Shown: positions 23,913-36,500 of the stretch, piece after piece
Position numbering within the stretch: position 1 is the first letter of the stretch
How the letters are laid out: each line of letters opens with the position of its first letter
Source: Malus domestica
Lineage: Eukaryota > Streptophyta > Magnoliopsida > Rosales > Rosaceae
DNA length: 64,000 nt
Assembly: GCF_042453785.1 (NCBI RefSeq)
Contig: NC_091664.1
Span: 4,204,501-4,268,500, forward strand
Direction of reading: 5' to 3'
Notes under the pieces: generated by a model
Seen by the model: the letters and a program-made list of their open reading frames with translations, nothing else
The model's database searches: none
What the model was told of the DNA's origin: nothing
Made by a program: the position numbers and the translations under genes

Positions 23913-26900
23913 TGTTGAACAAAAAAAATACATGACATATAAAAAATAAGGTCCATACAGATTGGGTCAAACTACAAGGCAAAACAAGATGTAATCCAGC
24001 CCAACAAAAATGAGGATGGGCTTTACATACATCCATAAATAAATAAAATATGCATTTCCCTACAAAAGAGGGAAGAAACATACAAAATCAGCGGCTCCCC
24101 CATTTTCTGCAACAAAAAGAAAAGTGGAGTCAGTTTAAGATAAAGTGGCGAAAAGAAAGGCCTCTATCCTCCCCCACGTAAGAACTCTGGAAACCTCCTA
24201 AGATGCCTATAAATAGGCATCAACCACAGCAAGGAGGGGACGAACAAAAAAAAGAGGGAGACGCTGCAGAAATTGAAGCACACAGGAAACGGAAACAGGG
24301 TAGAGTGACAAGAAAACGTTGCAGAAATTGAGAAGCACAAGAGGAAGGAAATCGACAAAAAAAAAAAAGACAGGCAGCAAAAGAAAGCAAAAGGGAACAG
24401 CAACAAGAAGCCAAATATAGAGAAGAAAGCTTAAAAAGGTATTTTTATTCTCTTAATGGATTCATGATTTTTATTAGGAGGTTGTTGTTGTCTTTTGCAG
24501 AAAAAAAAAGGGGAGGTTTCCTTTTCTTCTTGTTTGACCGAAGCAAAGAAGATGTTGGTGGAAACATGCATCACCAACAATTCACACGGACCCCCCCATA
24601 CCTGTCCTCGCTTCTTCTTCTTCTCCACCAACGGAGACATTTGCCGTCTTCTTCGCCAATAGCAGTAAAGAAACCATCGTCTCTGCCACCAACAGCGGCC
24701 ATGCAGTGACTTCTATGCCCAGCAAGTTCGTCCGTGCCGCTGCCGTCAATCCCATGAATTTCTTCGGGTTGGTTTAAACCATCCCGTGAAGTTCCAATCA
24801 AATCTAAGTGCTTCGTGCCGCTGCAGTTAGTCCCATGAATTTCTTCGGGGTGGTCTAAACCACCCCATGAAGTTCCAATCAAACCTGAAAGCTCCGTGAG
24901 AGTCCCGACGCCATGCTCTGTCTTCTCAACGTTGAAGATGTCGAAAACTGCAGCAACAAACACGGACATGGAAAAGCAACAAGAAGCATGGACCGGCGGC
25001 AACGAAATCAGTCGAAGTCTTCCTACGTTACAAAGGGTGCTAGAATGACGCCGACTTCAAGCACCAGCGGGAATGAAGATTGCTCTCAGGTCACTAACGG
25101 AAGAGAGAACACAAAGGGTTCCTCAGGCATCTAGATGGTTTGCAAAGGAAAAGTAAAGACTTATTTCCATATGGAAGCAAAGACTTGTTGTGCTGCTGTG
25201 CAAGGATAAAAGTTGACAACAAAGTGACGGGCATGAAGACAAAATGAGATGGGTTTCAAGACAAAGTAAAGGAAGGCAAATAAAAGAAAGAAAAGTTGTT
25301 CATCACGTGGGAGTCTAGGTCTCACCCTAAATGCACTAGGCTTTGATTATTAAAGGAAAAGACATGGGATACAAGAGTTCCACCCAAAGCTTTTCGTGCT
25401 AGGAATTCGAAAGATAAGGGAAAAATGGAGATTGCAAAATCTGCAAAGGAAAGCTACAGTAGAGAAGAAGAGAAAGAAATTTGTCTTCTAAACCATGCAT
25501 GTGGTCACTTAAAAATGGGCAGTTGTCTTCCATGCAATTCAAAATAAATGGAAAGCTAAAATATGGTTTTCCTTTTCAAACACCACCACTTGAAGCTCTA
25601 TTTGGGACTTAGAAAATGGGAAGTCTTCAAATAGAAGAAGAAAGAAGCTTGCTGCAAAACAAAATCTCTCCAAGTTAAGTGGGAAAGCTGCCCACGTGGA
25701 GAACAAAGAAAAGTCACGGCTCCTTATCTAAATTATGGGTTTTGTGAACTTGGAATGTTAATCAAAAGCATGTAGACAAAAGCTACAAGCCAAAAGTAAA
25801 GGAAAGAGTTTAAAATTCAAAAGAAAAGAAGACATGTTCATCCATGCATTAGAAGACAAACAAAGAGACGGAAGCATTACTCTTTTGTCCAAGAAATAAA
25901 AAAGGATGGAAAGAAGCATCACATGGATAAAAGCAATGGCAGATGAATATGTGTCATTGTCTTCAGTCTTCAGTGTACCGTTTATTTGAAATAAGAGTTA
26001 AAACTCTAAAAAAAAAAAGAGCAGGCTAAAGATACCTCAGAAGTGTTCAACCAACCAAAAATAAAAGGCTGTTTAAATGCCTTTTCAGTCCATATGGCAT
26101 GAATCCCATCTTCAAATCAAGGAAATGACAAAGTCCTATTTACCTTGTACTGCACATCCCTCGTGGGTTGCTACTTAAAAAAAACAAAAGTGAAGTCCCA
26201 TTTCACAAAGATCTATTGAATATTACCAAAGGTCATGTATGGGTTTCAAACAAGTCCAAATACCCAATTGACTTCTTATTTTTTCCAAGTCTGAACACAA
26301 GAATGCAAATCCAAATAAGCATGTATGAACTACGCCGGTTTGATTCCGTTAAGGATACGTAGGCAGTCTGATATCAAATTTTAGACGCAACCGTGAAACC
26401 GAAATGAATCCCTGGTTTATATAAACTAAATTCACTCCTACCATCAAATACCAAAATGGCACGAAGCCAAAGAAAAGTTTCAAAGGGCACGAAGCCGTAT
26501 CAAAGTCTCAAATGGCATGAAGCCATATCAAATTTTCAAATGCTCCTCGCCCGCATGAGCTGAAACTGCATAAGGCACTATGCTCCTCGCCCGCATGAGC
26601 TAAAACTGCACAAGGCATCAAATCCAAATAAATACCAAATCCCTGAACTACGAGTGACTTGATCCCTCAAGAGGGTACGTAGGCAATCTAGGATTCGACC
26701 TAGGTGCAGTCACAAAATCAAACAAACACACAAATCCTCAAGTTACATTTTTATTCGAATTGGAATCAAAGGGTATTTCTTTCCCAAAAGAAAGATTGTA
26801 ATTAATAGGCGTGTAGCCTAGAATGGGTCGAACTCGAATTAATAAAACCCTCTTCGAAAAATGAACGAGGGTGAAATTGTGTCGAGTGAATTATTTGTTT

Positions 26901-26928
26901 ACATATTATGTACAATTTTTGCTCAACA
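23913..26928. mobile_element. 3.0-kb solo LTR with perfect target duplication
   Basis: It starts TGTTGAAC and ends GCTCAACA, a perfect TGTTGA/TCAACA inverted end. It is flanked by GTGCA at 23908-23912 and 26929-26933. The paralogous empty site at about 39130-39150 reads CTGAAAAGTGCATACAT without interruption. Inside are a TATA-like CCTATAAATAGGCATC (near 24206) and, towards the 3' end, the CTACG..TTGATTCCG..GATACGTAGGCAG block twice (26328-26360 and 26647-26690), common in large plant gypsy LTRs. No gag or pol is present, so recombination between two LTRs is the simplest origin. Short open frames inside (for example 24571-25002) are not supported as genes. Confidence 0.88.
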
Positions 26929-26933
26929 GTGCA

Positions 26934-28151
26934 TACATAGACAACATGAAACAACAAATATGCCACAATTTGAAGCATGAAAAGGCAGAGCATACCTTGC
27001 CTGCGGATGATATACTATCGGAGGGAGGAACGGAAAAAGGTAGGTGCATTGGCCCTCCTTGCAATATATACTTCTTGACTGTACATAAATTTGAAGGTCA
27101 ATAATGTCGAATAAGAAACAAGAGTATAAGGCATACAAGGAAGCCTTGTTCAATTCGACAAAGACAGACTGTTCTGAAATCTAAAATCACAACCTATGAG
27201 TGCCATGTTCACCATCACTGTGTACTCTCTTAATACCTAACGATAATTTATATACTTATTCTTAGCGTGTAAACGATAACAAACATAAAAATAATAGCAG
27301 ACACATCAGAAATGCAATTGAAGGCACTTATTCTTAGCGTGTAAACGATAACAAACATAAAAATAAAAGCAGACACATCAGAAATGCAATTGAAGGCACT
27401 TTCTTTCAAATGATTAAAAGCAAAACAGTCCAAAAACACAACTGAGGACAACAGCGAGAAACTTGCATTGCTGGTCCAAAACAGAACATGACACATCTAA
27501 TATAGACTAAGGTATGAATACTAAAAATTAAAGAGAGAAAACTTACATTCCACAAAAAATCCATAAAAACAGTGGCAAGAAACATGATAATTGTTCTTAT
27601 CGTCAACAAAACTATCAACACGTTCACAAACTGACACAGAACCCTTAACACACCATGTTACCATCAAAATTCAAGCACAATACATAGAACATGCACACGC
27701 TCAATAGCCACATATGCAGAGGGAGTAATTCAAAGGAAAAGAAAACAGTAATTTGGTTTTCAAATTTAGTATAGTAATTAAAATCATCAACCTTGAAACC
27801 TTTTGTCAATAAAAATAAAAAGAAAGTAAGAAACTTGGGTGGAAAAGAAATGTATTATAAAGCATTCAGTGCATTAAAATTGGAAACGATCCTAGAAGCA
27901 CATACATACACATGACTGGGGGAAACACAGTAGAGACCTGAGGTGCGGCAAAATGAAAGGCAGGCAATGGATCAGTACGGCAGAGAAGAAGGCCCAGGTA
28001 AACACCTATACCAAATTTCTTAATTAACTAATGAACCAAAAGAAATCAAAGCATATATACTAAGAACGGAAATAAAATCTATCCTGATCATAACTGTGCT
28101 TCTATATGCACGCCATGGAAATTAGACAGCTGCTGTCACCTCTACGTCCCT
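26934..28151. repeat. Duplicated NAC 3' flank (left copy)
   Basis: Paralogous to about 39140-40729. It includes CATGAAACAACAAATATGCC, GGTAGGTGCATTGGCCCTCC and ACCAAATTTCTTAATTAACT. A 72-bp unit (from CTTATTCTTAGCGTGTAAAC) is tandemly repeated at 27255-27326 and 27327-27398 only in this copy. A decayed Ariadne-like exon lies at 27540-27650. Otherwise no gene is visible. Confidence 0.75.
27540..27650 (-). pseudogene. Decayed Ariadne-like exon fragment (left copy)
   Basis: ACTTACATTCCACAAAAAAT..CAT..AACATGATAATTG..CAACAAAACTATCAAC aligns by eye with the exon of the Ariadne pseudogene at 49258-49371. It is too decayed to read as protein. The same fragment recurs at 40160-40265 next to the intact NAC gene, so it was part of the duplicated block. 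Confidence 0.45.
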
Positions 28152-28943
28152 CTATTGATCATTCACAGAATCGCTCATCCACAAACAGTCTGTCCAGTAA
28201 TTGAACCCGTCTAACGGTTGGCTGAATTCGTCAATTTGAGGCCACTCCCGGGGCAATTTACCTTCAAGCGTTGTCAACCATTCTTTAATGTCTCCACGCA
28301 CTGCTTCACCATCTAAAGGATATTCCTTGCCGCCCAAGAATACCAGAGAAGAAGGAACATCACTCATCAGTGGCACAAATTCATGATCTGAAATATGAGT
28401 GGGAATGGGCATCACATTTCCGTTAATGCAGCTTATGCACCCCTGGTCGTGATTGCTTGTGTCACCATCCAAGCATATGCGATACGAAGGAACATCACTC
28501 ATCAATATCACACTATCCTGATCAGAGAATCAGTTGGCTTCGCATTGCCGTTAATGTTGGTTATCCACTCCTGGTCCTGATATCTAGTGTCAGTAATCAT
28601 ATTGCTTTCAGTTCCAACAAAAGGCACAACAGCAGGGGTATTGGTGATCACATTCACATTAGAATGTTTTTGTGAACGTGGTTCTTTTCTTGCTCTCTTT
28701 CTCTTAATCAGCAACTTCTCATTCGATACTTCTTTTCTTGCCCTCTTAATCGGTGGTTTCTCATTGAAGTCGTGAGTTGGACTTGAGGAATTCATCTTGT
28801 TTCCGCACCTAGACCTCGGATTCCTTTTAAGTCGGGAAAGAACGACCTTTGGGCCAGCAACTACATTAGGAAGAAGACTGTACTCTTCTAACAGCTAGTA
28901 GCCATTGTTGTTAGAACCCTTGTTGTTGTACCTGAAATGCCCT
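28152..28943 (-). pseudogene. NAC 3' fragment, fused to RLK2
   Basis: C-terminal two thirds of a gene nearly identical to the NAC gene at 40730-41896. It ends with the same ..WTDCLWMSDSVNDQ and stop. It has an in-frame TAG where the intact copy reads NNGGWLLEE (near 28899) and a 1-base deletion near 28527 that splits it into two frames. Similarity to the NAC gene stops at CCTGAAATGCCCT (28943). Four bases later RLK-type sequence on the plus strand begins. The NAC DNA-binding half and the promoter are missing, so this copy cannot work. Confidence 0.85.
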
Positions 28944-28946
28944 AAC

Positions 28947-31900
28947 CAATTCATGGTCCCTCACCAACATCAACAGCCTCTGCAACTGGACTGCCATTTC
29001 CTGCTCCAAAACCAGAACAGTCTCCAAAATAGACCTCTCCAATATGCACATTTTCGGATCACTGCCCCTTTTCGGCTTTCCCTTATTTCCAAATCTCACC
29101 CACTTCAATCTAAGTGGCAACAATTTCCAAGGGCCTATACCGCATGCCATTGGAAATCTCTCCAGGCTCACGTCTTTGGACTTGGGCAACAACTTTTTTG
29201 ATCAACAAATTCCATCTGAGATTGACCAGGTAACAGAGCTTCAGTATCTAAATCTCCGCAACAACCGTCTCTCTGGTACCATCCCTTATCAACTGAGCAA
29301 TCTCCCAAAGGTATGGTACATGGACCTTGGATTAAACTATTTTTTCCCTGCTGATCAAGATTGGTCAGAATTTGCAGGCATGCCTTCATTGACCTACCTT
29401 GCTATGTCTATGCAACGTGATAATCTATATCATTCAGAATTCCCAGAATTTATATCTCAATGCCGGAACTTGACGTTCCTCAACTTGTCTCATAATAATT
29501 TGAATGGCCAAATTCCACCTTCGATAGGCCAACTCAGGGAGCTCCAGTACCTTGATCTTTCATACAACTCCTTAAACTCTTCTATCCCTTCTGAGCTTGG
29601 TCTTTGTACAAACCTCACCCACTTGAGTTTAGCTAATAACCGATTCTCTGGCACGATTCCGGACAATATAGGTTTGATTTCTGGTCTTCAACGTGTTGAC
29701 CTGAGTATGAATCTTCTGGAAGGGAAAATTCCATCCTCTGTAGGCCAACTCAGGGAGCTCCAGTACCTTGATCTTTCATCCAACTCCTTAACCTCAACAA
29801 TCCCTTCTGAACTTGTTCTTTGTACAAACCTCACCTACTTGAGTTTAGCTAATAACCGATTTTCTGGCACGATTCCGGACAATATAGGTTTGATTTCTGG
29901 TCTTCAACGTGTTGACCTGAGTATAAATCTTCTGGAAGGGAAAATTCCATCCTCTGTAGGCCAACTCAGGGAGCTCCAGTACCTTGATCTTTCATCCAAC
30001 TCCTTATACTCAACAATCCCTTCTGAACTTGTTCTTTGTACAAACCTCACCTACTTGTACTTGTCTTCCAATAAACTCAATGGGGAACTGCCTCTGTCCT
30101 TGTCCAATCTGAACAACCTCGTCGAATTGGGTTTAGCAAAGAACCAATTCTCTGGCACGATTTCGGACAATATAGGTTTGATTTCTGGTCTTCAACATAT
30201 TGACCTGGGAATGAATCTTCTGGAAGGGGAAATTCCACTCTCTATAGGCCAACTCAGGGAGCTCCAGTACCTAAATCTTTCATACAACTTCTTAAACTCA
30301 TCAATCCCTTCTGAACTTGGTCTTTGTACAAACCTCAACCGCTTGTCCTTGTCTTCCAATAAACTCAACGGGGAACTGCCTTTGTCCTTGTCCAATCTGA
30401 ACAACCTCGTCGAATTGGGTTTAGATAATAATCTATTTACTGGTCAAATCCTTCCTTCTCTGGTCTCCAATTGGACTAATATGGAATCTTTGCAACTTCA
30501 GTCCAATGAACTCAGTGGGGAGATTCCGACGGAAGTTGGAAATATGAGCTTTCTGTTCACGCTCAATCTAAGAAGGAACCATTTGACAGGAGTGATCCCT
30601 CAGATTCTAGGCAATTTAATTTATCTTAAGCTGCTCGATTTGTCACACAACCATCTTTCGGGGCAAATCCCATCATTTGTCAACATATATTTTCTTAATG
30701 CTTTTAATTTTTCTTATAACAACTTGTCTGGCCGAATCCCATGCGTTTTCCAAAGGGCATCAAAAAATCCTTTTGTTGGAAACTCTGGCTTGTGTGGCTA
30801 TGTAGAGTGTGTAGACACTGTACCCCCTCGGCACAACATACCCCCTCGGCACAACAGAAATTTCAAAAAGAATAACAAAAGAGTTCTAATTGGTATCCTT
30901 GTGCCTGTTTGTGGTTTATTAATGGTTACAACTGTCATTGGTCTTATGTTCCGTAAAAAATCCAGTCTCGTTTTGAACAAAGTCAACACTTCTGAAAACT
31001 TTGAGAGTTTGGAGTCAATGATATTGCAAGAGGAAGTAAAGTTTACGTTTGCGGAAGTTGTGAAGGCTGTAGATGACTTTCATGACAAGTACTGCATTGG
31101 GACAGGAGGGTTTGGAAGGGTTTACAAGGCAGAGTTGCAATCAGGCCAGGTTGTTGCAGTTAAAAGGCTTAACATGTCAGACTCTAATGATATTCCAGCA
31201 ATTAATCTCCATAGCTTTCAGAATGAAATCCGAACTTTGACAAGCATCCGGCACCGGAACATCATAAGGCTCTATGGCTTCTGTTCAAGAAGGGGGGGTT
31301 GCATATTCCTGCTTATGAATACTTAGAGAGAGGAAGCCTGGGAAAAGCTTTGTATGGAGTTGAAGGTGTTAATGAACTTGGCTGGGCTACTAGAGTCAAA
31401 ATTGTGCAAGGACTTGCTCATGCACTTTCTTACTTGCACCATGATTGCTCTCCACCAATTGTGCACCGTGACATAACCGTCAACAATGTATTGCTTGAAT
31501 CTGATTTCGAGGTTCGTCTCTCAGATTTCGGAATAGCCAGGTTATTGAGTACTGATTCATCCAACTGGACATATATTGCTGGTTCATTTGGCTACATAGC
31601 ACCAGGTAATGTAAACTTAATTTGTACATTTATGGTTTATGTTTTTGCTTATTGGGATATGTTTTAAGGTAGCCAGTTTTGTTTTTATTGATGTGTAGAG
31701 CTTGCATACACTATGCGAGTCACGGATAAATGTGATGTATATAGCTTTGGAGTGGTGGCGCTCGAAGTCATGATGGGAAGGCACCCAGGGGATATGCTAG
31801 AGTCCCAGCTACAAGAATCATCAAAATCAAGGAGGGACAATGTAGAATTGCTCCTGAAAGATTTGTTAGACCAAAGGTTGGAGCCGCCAACCAATGAATC

Positions 31901-32069
31901 TGCAAAGGCAGTGGTGCTTGTAGTGACAATGGCCTTGGCCTGTATATGAACGCGTCCTGCGTCCAGACCCACGATGTTATTTGCGGCATAAAAACTCTCA
32001 GCTCAAACCCTGCCTTGCCTTCCCGAACCATTTGGTATGTTGACAATCAACAAGCTAATGGCACTATAA
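28947..32069 (+). pseudogene. RLK2: 5'-truncated, broken MIK2-like receptor kinase
   Basis: Homology to RLK1 starts abruptly at CAATTCATGGTCCCTCACC (RLK1 18537), so the promoter, signal peptide and start of the N-terminal cap are lost. The open frame runs from 29044 to 31326. Lesions: one T is missing near 31313 (CTGCTTATGAATAC against CTGCTTTATGAATAC in RLK1), shifting the kinase frame. In exon 2 (from 31699) CGA has become TGA at 31947-31949 and CAA has become TAA near 31989. The intron (31606-31698) is kept. The ectodomain carries a 216-bp (three-LRR) tandem duplication at about 29625-30056 and keeps about 30 residues after ADQDWS that RLK1 lacks. It ends in a poly(A) tract at 32069-32091. 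It is clearly a pseudogene, and a young one. Confidence 0.93.
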
Positions 32070-32229
32070 AAAAAAAAAAAAAAAAAAAAAAAGAAGACGA
32101 GCGAATAGCTCAAACTTCACTTTTGTATTCCTGCCACACGCAATTCCATCTAACTTCTCATGTAATAGATCTTCAATACCGTAATTACTCATTTGTATTA
32201 TTTGTCGAATGTGGATTAATGTGTAATTA

Positions 32230-32718
32230 AAAAAAAATTGAATTATGGATTTGTGTCCTTCCTCTAGTTCAAAGAGCTACCCTAAAAATTGAACCTACAT
32301 GGATAATTTTCGCCCTGGATTACTTTGAAAGCAAACACAAATGGAACTACAGGATGCAATCTGACCTTGCATATTTGAATCATGTCGCGCGTCGAAGTAC
32401 ATTTGATCTTCCAGGCATCCTTAGACTTTTCCGCTATGTCGAATATAGGTTTGTGCCTTTCCTCTCTAAATCTGCAACAGCCAGAACTGCTTTCACATTC
32501 ACACTACAGCACAAAATGACACGACAATCTGTTAAATTAGCAAATCGGGAAGTGGTGGAATAACACCGTAGTATTGTGAGCAAGTCTCGGGTGTCCAGGC
32601 CACGGGGGAGGTCCCTGTGGCTTTGGAACCACCCACATAATGATAAACAAGCGTGGCTGCTGTGCCTCAATCCAACACTGGCCAGTACAGCAAATTTAGC
32701 TTCTGTGCGTTAAACCAA
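32230..32718 (+). repeat. RLK2 3' flank, left of copia insertion
   Basis: Paralogous to 21815-22275 and to 63790-64000. It is interrupted at 32723 (AAACCAAATCCC) by the copia element and resumes at 38349 (ATCCCATCAGGAGTTGTT). The intact join is seen in copy I at about 10272-10290 (AACCAAATCCCATCAGG). Confidence 0.8.
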
Positions 32719-32723
32719 ATCCC

Positions 32724-33424
32724 TGTTGTGCTAGGATAGCACCAAACCCGTTGGAACCAACTCAAGCTAACCCACAGGAAATTTATCAAATGAAAATGCA
32801 AGAACAAAATATAAAAGACACCAAGATTTTAACGAGGTTCCTCAACAGTCAGTGTAACTGGAGTACGTCCTCGGAGCAGTAGGATCTCACCCAATAATCC
32901 ACTATCAACCAAATGGGAGTTTACAAAGTGTTGGCAATCTCACAACCCAAATAACCCAATACACCCAATAGCTCTCACACACCACAGAAACCAATAGAGA
33001 AAGAAATATAATGAATAATTTCTTCTCTATACATGTAGCTCAAAGCTATTACAACAATAACTATGATGGATGATTGCTAATAAAAAAGAAGAGCACATTC
33101 TTCTTCTTTTCAACAAAGGGTTGTTGCACCCTTTCTAATTTTCTGATGCTCTGCAGCTTGCACTCATTTTCTCTGCAGCTCTCTTCTCTCTTCTGCTCAA
33201 AACTGAAATTGAGCTCTCCTTTTCTTCTCTATCTACCGAAACAAAACAATGACTTATTATTTAAACCAAGCCATCACTTTCGGCTAATAAAAAACCACAA
33301 AAGAAGAAAAAACATCATCATGATGCCTCCTCATCATGATGTCTTTATAATTTTATAACCAAAAGTTTTTTCTTTTCCTTTTTTTAATAGCCGAAAGTAA
33401 TTGTTGTTTGGCCATAATTTAACA
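32724..33424 (-). repeat. Copia 3' LTR
   Basis: 701 bp, TGTTGTGCTAGGATAGCACC at the left edge and GGCCATAATTTAACA at the right edge, read on the plus strand. The open frame at 33074-33358 inside it also occurs in the other LTR and is not a gene. Confidence 0.93.
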
Positions 33425-33437
33425 ATCTCCACCTTGG
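33425..33437 (-). other. Copia polypurine tract
   Basis: On the minus strand CCAAGGTGGAGAT immediately precedes the 3' LTR. It is the primer site for plus-strand DNA synthesis and matches the usual AAGGTGGAGATT of this clade. Confidence 0.8.
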
Positions 33438-33566
33438 CCAAATTTCGAAAACACCATGATAAGCCAACCAACACAATCAACACAAAAAAATCACTCCCAA
33501 ATACTAGCAAGAGAACAACTCATGCCGAGCCAAATGCTCCAAAACTCCTACTGCTCAACGCCTTCT

Positions 33567-36500
33567 TTATATAGGCAAAATGTGAGCCAAGTTCAAGCAA
33601 TGAACAAACTTGGCTACACCAACAACCTTAGTCAACATATCAGCGGGGTTGTCTTTAGTTGGAATCTTCTGGAGAATGATTTCCCCTTCACCAACAATTT
33701 CACGAACAAAGTGATAACGCACGTCTATGTGCTTGGTCCTCGCATGATGAACCTGATACTTAGCCAAATAAATGGCACTCTGACTATCACAATGTACCTC
33801 CACCTGCTTCTGATCAACCCCCAAATCTCTAATCAGCCCATGTATCCAAATGGCCTCCTTTATAGCTTCAGCAACTGCCATATATTCAGCCTCTGTAGTA
33901 GACAAGGCAACAGACGACTGCAAAATAGACCTCCAACAAACTGGTCCTTTAGCCATAGTAAACACATAGCCTGTAGTAGACTTCCTTCCATCCAGATCAC
34001 CTGCATAATCTGAATCAACATAACCAACTGCAAAATGACCAATACCAGAGTCATCTCTCTCAAAGCATAAACCAACATCTCGAGTACCATGGAGATATCT
34101 CAATATCCACTTAGCTGCTTGCCAGTGCTCTTTACCTGGATTATGCATATATCGACTCACCATGCCAACTGCATGAGCAATATCCGGTCTAGAGCATACC
34201 ATTGCATACATCAAACTACCAACCAAATTTGCATATGGTATATTTTTCATTTGCAGCTTCTCTTTATCATTTTTAGGACATTGTAGAGAACTCAATTTAA
34301 AATGAGGAGCCAAAGGGGTACTAACCGGTTTGGTTGAATCATGAACTCCAAACTTCCGAATCAACTTCTCAAGGTATTGTCTTTGATTCAAACTGACCAA
34401 ACCCTTCTCTCTATCTCTAGTGATCTCCATGCCAAGGATCTTCTTCGCTTCACCAAGATCCTTCATCTCAAACTCATTCTTCATTTGCTTCTTCAATTTT
34501 TCAATCTCTTCAACATTTTTTGAGGCAATCAACATATCATCAACATATATCAATAAATAAATGAAAGACCCATCTTGCAACTTCTTGAAGTACACACAAT
34601 GATCATATTGACTTCTAGAATAATTTTGGCATCTCATAAATTTATCAAACCTCAAATACCATTGCCTTGGAGATTGCTTCAAGCCATAAAGTGATTTCTT
34701 CAATTTGCAAAACAAATTTTCCTTCCCTTTCACTAGATACCCATCCGGTTGACACATATAAATCTCTTCATTCAAATCACCATGTAGGAAAGCCGTCTTC
34801 ACATCAAGTTGCACAAGCTCAAGATCATATTGTGCAACAAGAGCTAACATAATACGAATTGAGGAGTGCTTCACAACTGGAGAAAATATTTCATTGTAGT
34901 CAATGCCCTCCTTTTGTGCATACCCTTTAGCAACTAATCTTGCTTTAAATCTCACATTGCTTTTCTCATCAGCATCTTCCTTCTTGGCATACACCCATTT
35001 GCAACCGATAGCTTTCTTGCCCTTAGGCAATTTAGCTAACTCCCAAGTCTTGTTCTTCAAGAGAGAATTCATCTCATCACCCATGGCATTGCACCACCTC
35101 TTCTTCTCCTCACTCTCAATGGCTTCCTCGAAATTAGATGGAATATCATCAGTGATAATAGGAAGAGCAAAAGAAACATAGTCACTATACCGAGCTGGCT
35201 TGGTAATTTGTCTCTTTCCTCTGTTTTTGGCAATAGACTCTTGAGGTGAAACTTGCTCTTCAACTTGAATAGAATCTTCAAGTTCAACTTCTTCAACATC
35301 CTCATGGTCTCCCACTTCTTCACTTGTAGTGGCTTCGACATCAGCAGAAATAGAATTTGAAGTACCAGAGGCAACTTTCTCAAGCTCCACCTGTTGGACA
35401 TCTTTCACATTCTTCTCAGAGACTTTGTACATACTTTCTTCGTCAAATGTCACATCTCTACTAATTACCAGTTTCTTCATCTCTGGACACCACAACCTGT
35501 AACCTTTGACACCACTACTAAAACCAAGAAAGATAGCCTTTTTGGCTCTAGGATCAAGTTTATTTTCAGTCACATGAAAATAAGCAGGTGAACCAAAAAT
35601 ATGGATATAATCATAATCAGAAGAAGGTTTTCCAGTCCATACCTCCATTGGTGTCTTACCCTGAACAGCAGCTGAGGGTAACCGGTTGATGATGTGACAT
35701 GCATAATTAACTGCCTCTGCCCAAAATGACTTGCTTAAACCCGATTGAGACAACATACATCTAACCTTCTCAAGCAAGGTTCGATTCAATCTTTCTGCAA
35801 CTCCATTTTGTTGTGGAGTTCCCCGAACACTGAAATGTCTCACAATTCCTTCCTCTTTGCAAACTTTAAAGAAAGGATCGGATGTGTATTCACCACCATT
35901 ATCCGATCTCAAAATCTTAATCTTTCTCCCAGTCTGGTTCTCAACCATTTTCTTCCAACTCAAGAAAATGTTCAACACCTCACTCTTGTGCTTCATAGTG
36001 TAGACCCAAGACCTTCTTGAATAATCATCAACAAAGGTCACGAACCAATGTCTACCACTCAAAGAGGGAGTCTTTGTAGGACCCCAAACATCCGAATGCA
36101 CATAATCAAGAATGCCTTTCGTCTGATGTACAGCAGTACCAAACTTCACTCTAGTTTGCTTCCCCAAGACACAATGCTTGCAGAAATCAAGTTTACAAGT
36201 CGTGGCACCTTTTAGAAGACCTTGTTTCACAAGCCCTTGTAGAGCTTTCTCACCGGCATGGCCTAATCTCATATGCCACAATCTAGTAGTATCTGAATCA
36301 GATGTGCCCATATTTTCAGAGACTACAGATGCTTCACCTGTCACAGTGCTTCCCTGCAATAAATACAAATGGCCACATCTAGGAGCTTTCATCACAACAA
36401 GTGCACCATAAGTAACTTTCAATGTCTGTCCATCTGAATGAAACCTGAAACCCTTGGATTCCAAAGTACCCAAAGAAATAAGATTTTTCTTCAAATTCGG

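Noticed and set aside
24571-25002. 143-codon minus-strand frame with repeated HPEEIHGT-like motif
   Set aside because: It is inside the solo LTR and reflects an internal nucleotide repeat (near 24760 and 24840); no known domain.
33074-33358. 94-codon open frame, identical at 37998-38282
   Set aside because: Both lie within the copia LTRs and are identical only because the LTRs are.
35069-35401. Several open frames opposite or overlapping the copia gag-pol frame
   Set aside because: Shadows of the 1346-codon frame; no independent similarity or promoter.
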